Source: Mageeibacillus sp. UBA5747 (GTDB taxonomy: Bacteria; Bacillota; Clostridia; Saccharofermentanales; UBA5734). Taken from it: a DNA stretch of 11,066 nt. The notes beneath the pieces are model-generated. The model saw only the letters and a list, made by a program, of their open reading frames with translations. It did no database searches and was not told the DNA's origin. A program made the translations under genes and the position numbers. Below are positions 5,087 through 11,066 of this stretch, in pieces; the first letter of the stretch is position 1, and each line of letters begins with the position of its first letter. The DNA lies in the NCBI GenBank assembly GCA_002419145.1, contig DIFN01000065.1:1-11066 (forward strand), given 5' to 3'.

Positions 5087-7963
5087 TCAGATCTCTGCCA
5101 GTTCTCGATCAATCTGGTCGAGCACTGCACCAGAGATTGCCACCAGTGGGTGGCGGGCCATCTCCCGCAGAGGTGACTGGCCGAGGAACCGCATCATGCC
5201 GCGGTTGCCCTGGGCGACATAATCGGGGATATATCGCACCAGCACGGCTTTGGCTTCGGGTACCGCCAACAGCTGGGCCAAGGATCTCTCCGTGCTGTAA
5301 TGGATCAAGTAGATCTGCGTTGGCTGATAGCAGATCTCATAACGACCTGCGGCCAGACTAAAGGTCACGGTCGAACCAGTCTGCTGGACATCCTCAGCGA
5401 TTTCCGCCAGGGTCAAACCATTCACCATCACATCAGTCAGATTCGCGTCTGGCAGTTCGACCACCGCAGCAGCGTTGAACGGAATCACGAAGCCATATTT
5501 CAGGCTGCCGTCGTCTTCGATCCGCCATTCGCTTTCATAGCGGCCGACGGCAGAATCCAGGGTCGCGCGAGCCCATCTCAGACGGCCATGGGGTTGAGGT
5601 GCCAGGCGAGCTTTCCGGAAGCCTGGCGCAGTCTCGAGCGGCCGAATCCCGGTCAAATTGCGGTACATCCATTCGACGATCGAGCCATAGGCGTAATGGT
5701 TGAGGGAATTCATGCCCAGTTCGCCGAAATGGCCATCGGGCAAGATCGAGTTCCAGCGCTCCCAGATCGTGGTCGCGCCCATCTTGACCTCATACAGCCA
5801 GCTCGGGAATTCGTTGTTGAGCAGCAGCTGGTAGGCCAGATCGTTCATACCATTTTCCGACAGAACCCGGCAGATGAACGGTGTACCGACAAACCCGGTC
5901 TTGAGATAGTAGTTGTTCTCTGCCAGTTTGCTGCGCAAGGCAGATGCTACGCGGGAGCGGAACGACTCTGGAACGAGGTCGAAATGCAGCGCAACCACAT
6001 AGGCTGTCTGGGTGTCTACCGCGAGACGGCCCGTTGACGTGATGAACTCCGCAGCAAACGCCCGCTTGACCTTGTCTGCCAACTGATGGTAGTGGTCTGC
6101 CGCAGCCGTATCCCCCAGGATTGCGGCGGTTTTGGCAACCAACTCGGTTGAGTATTGGAAAAATGCGGTTGCGATCAGGTCTGTCGCTGTACCACCCATC
6201 GGGGTAAATGGATCAGCCCCATCGAGGGCCAGCCAGTCGCCGAACTGGAATCCTCGAGTCCACAGGCCGCTCTCATCCGCTTGGGAGACGATGTAGTCAA
6301 CCCAGGCTTTCATGCTGATGTACTGCTGTTTGAGGATTGCCGGGTCGCCACTATGCAGGTAGACATTCCAGGGAATGACTGTTGCCGCATCCCCCCAGAC
6401 CGCAGCCCCACCAGCCATGAAACCTTCCTTGTCATTCTTGCCCATGCCGAATGAAGGGACAAAATTGGGCACGGCGCCGTCGAGATCCTGTTGTTCCTGA
6501 GCCAAGTCATAGAGATATTTGGCAAAAAAGGCCGCGCTGTCCATGTTGTAGCAGGCGGTGCCGGAGAAAACGCAGGCATCACCGGTCCAGCCCATGCGCT
6601 CATCGCGTTGCGGGCAGTCGGTCGGCACATCGAGGAAATTGCCTTTCTGGCCCCAGAGCGCATTCAAAAACAGCCGGTTGACCTCTGGGTCTGAGGTCTC
6701 GACCGTGCCCGTCTGGGCCATTTCGGAGTGGACCACACACCCGGTGAAATCCTTAAGGTCCGGCTCACCCGGCCAGCCTTCGATCTTGACATAGCGGAAA
6801 CCATAGAAAGTGAAATGCGGCTCGACAATCTGCGTCTGGCCATCCGAGATGTAGGTGAATTCAGCTTTGGCCGTGCGCAAGTTTTCCCGGTAGAAACAGC
6901 CATCCTGCATCTCCTCGCCGTGAGTCAGGACGATTTTTGTCCCAGCCGGTGCCGAGGTTGTAAAGCGTAACCAGCCGACCATGTTCTGGCCCAGGTCGAT
7001 GACCCATTCATCTTTTGGCGTCTGGATCAGGCGGGTGGGTTGAATCTCCTCCATGATCCGGACTCGCAAGCTGCGGCGTGCCTGCAGCCGGTCAAATCCG
7101 AGATCCAGTGAACGCACGCCTTGCCAGGCCAGGTCATTGAATCCAGGGCTCGACCAACCCGCAGGCTGGCGACGAGCATCACGGATTTCACCGTCATAAA
7201 TATTGCTGTCAATCACCGGTCCAGCAGTTGCACGCCATTGATCGTCGCTGCCAAAGACCATTTGGCGGCCATCGGCCAAGGTCACGACGAGTTCACTGAG
7301 CAAAGCAAAGCGGTCGCCATAGAGCTCCTCGCCATAGTTGTCAAACCCAAACCGGCCTTTGTACCAGCCATTGCCGAGGCGCACACCGATGGTGTTATCA
7401 CCAGCCTGCAGCAAGTCGGTCACGTCGTAAGTCTGATACTGGATCCAGTGGTCATAGGCATTGCAAAAAGGGGCCAAATACTCGTCACTGACCCTTTGGC
7501 CGTTGATTTCGGCCTCATACAGACCCAAGCCGCAGATCGACAGCCGGGCACGGGTGATTTCACCGTCGAGGGCAAAATCGCGCCGCAGCAAAGGATGCAC
7601 GGTCCGGTCGAGCCAGGCTGGCGTGATCCACTCGGCCTGCCAGGGTACGTCCATTTTGGCCGTTTCAAACCAGGCGGTTGGGCTGGTGATGACGCCTGTA
7701 TCGGTCCAGACCGTAACCCGCCAGAAATATCGTGTACTGGGCGTGAGTGCCAGGTCCAATTCAAACCTCAGGCTGTCGAGAGCCGGGTCTTTACCGGTGT
7801 CGTAGACCAGAGAGGTGAAATCAGATTCCAAAGAAACCTCTACCCGCGCTGCCAGTTGGACTTTGGCCTCATCCACAGCGGTCACCCAGCTCAGGCGCGG
7901 CTGGCCGAGATTAAATCCGAGCGGATTTTCAATGTGATTACACTTCATGTTGACAATAGGCAT
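5087..7963 (-). CDS. Alpha-L-rhamnosidase, GH78
   Basis: A 958-residue inverting glycosidase that removes terminal alpha-L-rhamnose. Domains in order: N-terminal Ig-like module with NPLGFNLGQPRLSW (about 1-105); carbohydrate-binding-type sandwich (about 125-300) with GLYEAEINGQ; concanavalin-like module (about 305-415) with WVIDLGQNMVGW; the (alpha/alpha)6 catalytic barrel (about 420-770); and a C-terminal beta domain (about 772-880). The signature DCPQRDERMGWTGD (449-462) carries the acid Glu455, and TTIWERW (731-737) the probable base Glu735. An extra stretch of about 75 residues (884-958) follows, apparently helical. No signal peptide, so cytoplasmic. The ATG at 7963 has GGGAGG just upstream, better than the ATG at 7987. 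It lies 105 nt behind the GH42 gene, with its own candidate promoter and operator in the gap. No terminator is seen before the transposase remnant. Confidence 0.95.
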   Translation of the reverse strand: MPIVNMKCNHIENPLGFNLGQPRLSWVTAVDEAKVQLAARVEVSLESDFTSLVYDTGKDPALDSLRFELDLALTPSTRYFWRVTVWTDTGVITSPTAWFETAKMDVPWQAEWITPAWLDRTVHPLLRRDFALDGEITRARLSICGLGLYEAEINGQRVSDEYLAPFCNAYDHWIQYQTYDVTDLLQAGDNTIGVRLGNGWYKGRFGFDNYGEELYGDRFALLSELVVTLADGRQMVFGSDDQWRATAGPVIDSNIYDGEIRDARRQPAGWSSPGFNDLAWQGVRSLDLGFDRLQARRSLRVRIMEEIQPTRLIQTPKDEWVIDLGQNMVGWLRFTTSAPAGTKIVLTHGEEMQDGCFYRENLRTAKAEFTYISDGQTQIVEPHFTFYGFRYVKIEGWPGEPDLKDFTGCVVHSEMAQTGTVETSDPEVNRLFLNALWGQKGNFLDVPTDCPQRDERMGWTGDACVFSGTACYNMDSAAFFAKYLYDLAQEQQDLDGAVPNFVPSFGMGKNDKEGFMAGGAAVWGDAATVIPWNVYLHSGDPAILKQQYISMKAWVDYIVSQADESGLWTRGFQFGDWLALDGADPFTPMGGTATDLIATAFFQYSTELVAKTAAILGDTAAADHYHQLADKVKRAFAAEFITSTGRLAVDTQTAYVVALHFDLVPESFRSRVASALRSKLAENNYYLKTGFVGTPFICRVLSENGMNDLAYQLLLNNEFPSWLYEVKMGATTIWERWNSILPDGHFGELGMNSLNHYAYGSIVEWMYRNLTGIRPLETAPGFRKARLAPQPHGRLRWARATLDSAVGRYESEWRIEDDGSLKYGFVIPFNAAAVVELPDANLTDVMVNGLTLAEIAEDVQQTGSTVTFSLAAGRYEICYQPTQIYLIHYSTERSLAQLLAVPEAKAVLVRYIPDYVAQGNRGMMRFLGQSPLREMARHPLVAISGAVLDQIDRELAEI

Positions 7964-7991
7964 GGTATCCTCCCGAAAAAAGTTCATTCAG

Positions 7992-8035
7992 TCATACGAC
8001 CAATCATCGGATTGTTTTTTGATTCGTATGATTGG
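7992..8035. promoter_or_regulatory. Candidate operator upstream of GH78: inverted CATACGA sites
   Basis: TCATACGA (7992-7999) and TCGTATGA (8024-8031) form an inverted pair. CCAATCAT (8000-8007) and ATGATTGG (8028-8035) form a second, interlocked one. A small hairpin CAATC/GATTG (8001-8014) with a T-run after it lies between. The 12-nt form TCGTATGWYTGR is present in both copies here and once upstream of LacI-2. The site lies 29-72 bases upstream of the GH78 start, where a bound repressor would block transcription or initiation. Confidence 0.5.
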
Positions 8036-8036
8036 A

Positions 8037-8065
8037 TATGTACAACTCATTCTAAGCGCTGGCAA
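8037..8065 (-). promoter_or_regulatory. Weak candidate promoter for GH78
   Basis: On the minus strand TTGCCA (8065-8060, 5 of 6 to the -35 consensus) is followed after 17 nt by TACATA (8042-8037, poor -10 match). The predicted start near 8030 falls inside the CATACGA operator-like region. If real, GH78 can be transcribed independently of GH51-GH42; read-through from GH42 is also possible. Confidence 0.3.
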
Positions 8066-8068
8066 AAG

Positions 8069-10078
8069 TCAGGACACAACGATTTCCACACCCCAGGGTT
8101 TCAGTTCCAGAACATCCTGTTTCCGGTATTCCAAACCATCCAGCAGGGACTTGGCACGGGCAAATGGATGTAAAACCTGGATTGTCTCAGTGGAATAGTT
8201 GAAATAAAAACGCACGGTTTCACCTTTTTCATTGCGACCGCTTTTCGTAATAGCCGGAAATCTCAGAGTCTGGGCCGGTCCGACCAGCCCTGCCTCGTCC
8301 GCCACTTCACGAACCAGCTGCTCGCACACTGCAGGACCGGGCTGGCAACCGACATAGGTCGCGCTGCCCTGACCGCAACGATTGCGTGTGATCGCGGCAT
8401 ATTCACCCCAGACCGGATGCTCATAGCAAGCCCAGACTTGGGCACCCTGCGGCGACAACAGCTCCATGAATCCAGAAATCACACACGCTGCGGGGGATAA
8501 ATCGCCCGGCTTCGTCACATTGAGCTGGACACCCTCGGCCATCGTGAACTGACTGTAGGAAACGCCACAAACGTCGCGAATCCGTCCCGGCTGGAGCTCG
8601 GCCCGGACTTTGACATCTGCATCGGCGAACCCGCTGCGCTGGCCGTAAATCACATGGCCGCCGGTAGCAACATACGCATTGAGCCGGTCGAGCAGGTCAG
8701 CGCCGGCCGCGTAGAGCGCCGGGACAATCACCAGCCGGTAGGAATCGAGCGCCGGGCTCTCCGGATCGATCAGGTCGCAGCCGATGTTCAGGCGATACAG
8801 GGCATCGTAATAGCGACGAACGTCATCGTTGTAGCTGATGCCCTGGAAGAGCTTGAAGGCCTCAAGCGCCGCATAAGCCTGGTTGCTAACCAGGATGGCC
8901 ACCTCGTTCTGAATGGTCAGATTCAGCAGATGCTCGCCATAGCGGGCAAAATCTCGGCCGATCGTCTGCGCCTCGCGATAGGTTGGATTAGGCTGTAAAT
9001 CCTGGCTGAGCAAACCTTTCCAATAGGTCTCGAACGAGTTGTGGATCGAATGGAAGTGCCAGTAGGCGACCATGGACGCGCCGGCAGCGACATGGCTGAA
9101 CGCTTGCAGACGCAGCTGACCGGGATAGGGCAGCCACTGCGGGAAGCCCTGAGCCTGGGTCTCCAGCACGAGGTAATTACTGCGTTTCATTGAGCGCGCC
9201 AAATCACCGCCAAAGGCAATTTCCGTTCCGGTCAGATGGCTCTGACTGGGGTGGTAAATATCCACTCCAGCGATGTCAAATGCTTGGGCGGCCGCAAAAT
9301 GATCGACGTCCGGCTGGACCCCATAGGAATAGCCGCGCCATTCGAGGTCGAAATTTTGCGTGACAAACTGGCCGGGTTTTTTATATTCGTTGATCAGGTT
9401 GACCTGCCAGGTCAAAAACTCGGTCACCAGCTGTCGTTGGAAGGCTTGGAATTCGGCCTTCAGACTGCCGTTGATCGTGCCGTTTACCGAGGGAAAATCT
9501 TCCCAGCTGTTGATGCGATTGCTCCAGTAGTCCAAGCCATAGCGGGCATTGAGCTCATCCAGAGAGGCGAATTTGCCCTGCATGTAGGCAACAAAATGAG
9601 CCTGGACGTTGGCACCGCAGGTGTTGTAGTGCTTGGTCTCATTGTCTGCCTGGTACCCGATCACGGTCGGATGGTCACAAACATGAGCGATCAAGGCTCG
9701 AATCACCCGCTCGGCATGGAAGCGGTAGGCCGGGCAAGTGATGTCCATGTTTTGTCGGGCGCCGTATCGGCCTGGACCAGCCGGGGTAACTGCCAGGACC
9801 TCCGGATGTGCCCGCACCAGCCATGTCGGCACCGCATAGGTTGGAGTCCCGACGATCACATCGATTCCGGCCGCATGCATCGCAGTAAGCACCCGGTCAA
9901 TCGAGGTGAAATTGAACACGCCACTTTGCGGCTCCAGTGTACTCCAGGTCGACTCGGCAATGCGCACGGTGTTGATCCCCGCCGCCAGCATCAGCGCAAC
10001 ATCCTGCTCCAGGCGGTCATAGGGCATGTATTCATCGTAGTAAGCGACGCCGTAGCGCAGACGATCCAGTTTGAACAT
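8069..10078 (-). CDS. Beta-galactosidase, GH42
   Basis: A 669-residue retaining glycosidase that releases terminal beta-D-galactose, in this context probably from galactan or arabinogalactan side chains rather than lactose. A TIM barrel occupies about residues 1-385: RYGVAYYDEYMP at the N-terminus, GINTVRIAESTWSTLEP (34-50), acid/base Glu147 in QADNETKH, and nucleophile Glu306 in LVLETQAQG. The Rossmann-like trimerisation domain follows (about 390-600, YRLVIVPALYAA) and then a short beta domain (about 605-669, RFYFNYST). The length matches the family (650-700). The ATG at 10078 was chosen for its AGGAGG eight bases upstream and because the protein then begins with the family N-terminus; an in-frame extension of 43 residues to 10207 overlaps the GH51 gene. 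No signal peptide. It starts 23 nt after the GH51 stop, so the two form an operon. Confidence 0.95.
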   Translation of the reverse strand: MFKLDRLRYGVAYYDEYMPYDRLEQDVALMLAAGINTVRIAESTWSTLEPQSGVFNFTSIDRVLTAMHAAGIDVIVGTPTYAVPTWLVRAHPEVLAVTPAGPGRYGARQNMDITCPAYRFHAERVIRALIAHVCDHPTVIGYQADNETKHYNTCGANVQAHFVAYMQGKFASLDELNARYGLDYWSNRINSWEDFPSVNGTINGSLKAEFQAFQRQLVTEFLTWQVNLINEYKKPGQFVTQNFDLEWRGYSYGVQPDVDHFAAAQAFDIAGVDIYHPSQSHLTGTEIAFGGDLARSMKRSNYLVLETQAQGFPQWLPYPGQLRLQAFSHVAAGASMVAYWHFHSIHNSFETYWKGLLSQDLQPNPTYREAQTIGRDFARYGEHLLNLTIQNEVAILVSNQAYAALEAFKLFQGISYNDDVRRYYDALYRLNIGCDLIDPESPALDSYRLVIVPALYAAGADLLDRLNAYVATGGHVIYGQRSGFADADVKVRAELQPGRIRDVCGVSYSQFTMAEGVQLNVTKPGDLSPAACVISGFMELLSPQGAQVWACYEHPVWGEYAAITRNRCGQGSATYVGCQPGPAVCEQLVREVADEAGLVGPAQTLRFPAITKSGRNEKGETVRFYFNYSTETIQVLHPFARAKSLLDGLEYRKQDVLELKPWGVEIVVS

Positions 10079-10101
10079 GGAAAAGGCCTCCTGTCGTGGG
10101 C

Positions 10102-11066
10102 TTAGCTGACCAGTATCTGAAACTGGCAAACGGTGACTGAAGCAGCCGGCAGAGTCACTTGCCATGTTTGGTCGTGGCCCTGCGGTACCGGACCCTCCTG
10201 GATGCAAACCAGGTTCGGGTGCTCTACCGAATTGTAGTCGGTCGGGTGGTCACTGGCCAGCAGGCGCGAAGATACAAACCGCACAGCTTGGTCAAAGACC
10301 AGTTCAATCGTCTGTTCTGCTGCCAATTGAGCATGGATCAGGTTGATGCTGACAAGTCCGTTCTTTTCTGATGCAAAACTGAATAACTCCGGCACCGTCT
10401 GGGCCAAAGTCGTCGCTGTCAAATCAAGTTTTAGAATCTGACCACCGCGATGGACTTGATACAAATCGAACACATGGTAATGGGGAGTCAGGATCGTGTG
10501 TTCGCCCTGTGTCAGGATCAGGGAATTGAGGACATTGACCGTCTGGGCCATACAGGCAGCGCGCAGCTTGTCACTGCTGCGGTGGAAAATATCGAGTGTG
10601 ATCGCCGAAGTCAGTGCGTCGCGCATGGTGCTTTGCTGCCACAAAGCCGATGGAGCACCCGCAGTCATCTGATGCCAGTTGCCCCATTCGCCAATGATCA
10701 GCTGGCAATGGTGCTCGTTCGCAAACGGTCCTTCTGCCTGTGGGTATCCGGCGAGTCCCTCCTGGATCAGATCATACTGCTGCAAAATCACGGACTCGAT
10801 CTCCATGGCGCCCGACAACACACGATACCAGTCCTGCTCGGAAAAATCGGTCACGGTGTCCGCCGGATCCTGGATATTCCAGTTGTAGAAATGCAGGTCG
10901 AGGGCATCGAGACGCGGCTGGCGGAATTCCCCGAACGCTTTGAACAGGCTTTTTGTCCATTCAATCCGCTCTTTCGGTTTGTTGCCGTCTGGTCCGACTG
11001 CGATCAGGGTCACCGGTTTTTTCGGTGTCATGTCCCCGCCGAAAACCAGTTTTTCAAAGCTGGGGA
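10102..11066 (-). CDS. Alpha-L-arabinofuranosidase, GH51, partial (5' end outside window)
   Basis: The C-terminal 320 residues of a retaining arabinofuranosidase; the frame stays open through the right edge of the window, so an internal ATG at 11031 is not the start. The fragment contains the end of the TIM barrel: TLIAVGPDG, LDALDLHFYNW, DWYRVLSGAMEIESVI, and LIIGEWGNW (fragment residues 122-130), whose Glu126 is the expected nucleophile. LQQSTMRDALTSAI-type helices and the C-terminal beta domain follow (ILTPHYHVFDLYQVHRGG onward). The acid/base Glu, normally in a WxxxNE segment, must lie in the missing part. It releases terminal arabinofuranose from arabinan or arabinogalactan. It is the first visible gene of the GH51-GH42-GH78 cluster, and its promoter is outside the window. 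Confidence 0.9.
   Translation of the reverse strand, partial: PSFEKLVFGGDMTPKKPVTLIAVGPDGNKPKERIEWTKSLFKAFGEFRQPRLDALDLHFYNWNIQDPADTVTDFSEQDWYRVLSGAMEIESVILQQYDLIQEGLAGYPQAEGPFANEHHCQLIIGEWGNWHQMTAGAPSALWQQSTMRDALTSAITLDIFHRSSDKLRAACMAQTVNVLNSLILTQGEHTILTPHYHVFDLYQVHRGGQILKLDLTATTLAQTVPELFSFASEKNGLVSINLIHAQLAAEQTIELVFDQAVRFVSSRLLASDHPTDYNSVEHPNLVCIQEGPVPQGHDQTWQVTLPAASVTVCQFQILVS

Noticed and set aside
8000..8020. Hairpin CAATC/GATTG followed by six T on the plus strand, terminator-like
   Set aside because: No plus-strand gene ends here; in the direction of the real genes the A-run precedes the hairpin. It is better explained as part of the operator-like inverted repeats.
7121..8173. 350-codon plus-strand open frame opposite GH78
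   Set aside because: It runs antisense to the strongly conserved GH78 N-terminal domains and shows no recognisable motif, so it is a shadow frame.
9236..10105. 289-codon plus-strand open frame opposite GH42
   Set aside because: Antisense to the GH42 catalytic barrel, no domain or start signal seen.
10079..10207. N-terminal 43-codon extension of the GH42 gene
   Set aside because: It overlaps the GH51 coding end, and a strong AGGAGG precedes the ATG at 10078, where family homology begins.

Overview
The window looks like part of a carbohydrate-utilisation region from a fermentative, pectin- or plant-glycan-using bacterium. A Bacillota (Firmicutes) host is my best guess. It rests on strong AGGAGG-type ribosome binding sites, AT-rich divergent intergenic DNA beside moderately GC-rich genes, a split-type transketolase, and many LacI regulators among signal-peptide-less glycosidases. 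No rRNA or other taxonomic marker is present, so the assignment is inference.

Left part (1-3064): on the minus strand a LacI-type regulator (LacI-1, start 1260) runs into the 5' end of a transketolase N-terminal subunit gene, which leaves the window at base 1. The two genes overlap by 29 nt. Across a 264-nt AT-rich divergent promoter region lies a plus-strand two-gene unit: a nucleoside hydrolase-like protein of the DxDA..E.DDQ subgroup and a small, unassigned multi-pass membrane protein. A ribose-releasing hydrolase beside a transketolase suggests pentose or nucleoside use (inference).

Middle (3065-5086): a second, related LacI regulator (LacI-2) lies convergent to the membrane protein. Its promoter is followed by about 310 nt of GC-rich, hairpin-rich DNA without a gene, then by a decayed REP-associated (Y1/HUH-type) tyrosine transposase. 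That transposase is N-terminally truncated, frameshifted near its C-terminal helix-turn-helix, and has a Lys in place of the second HUH histidine. A GTAG-plus-imperfect-hairpin next to it resembles a REP element.

Right part (5087-11066): a minus-strand glycosidase cluster is transcribed in the order GH51 alpha-L-arabinofuranosidase (5' end outside the window), GH42 beta-galactosidase, GH78 alpha-L-rhamnosidase. GH42 and GH78 show no signal peptide, so both probably act in the cytoplasm on imported oligosaccharides. Together the three activities fit breakdown of arabinogalactan-decorated rhamnogalacturonan I or similar rhamnose, galactose and arabinose glycans. A 12-nt motif (TCGTATGWYTGR) occurs twice in the GH42-GH78 gap and once upstream of LacI-2, which suggests that LacI-2 controls itself and GH78.

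Most of the window is recognisable carbon-catabolism machinery. The points that merit follow-up are the shared operator motif, the transposase remnant with REP-like hairpins, the hydrolase/membrane-protein pair, and the overlap of regulator and transketolase. I see no convincing evidence of a wholly new system.
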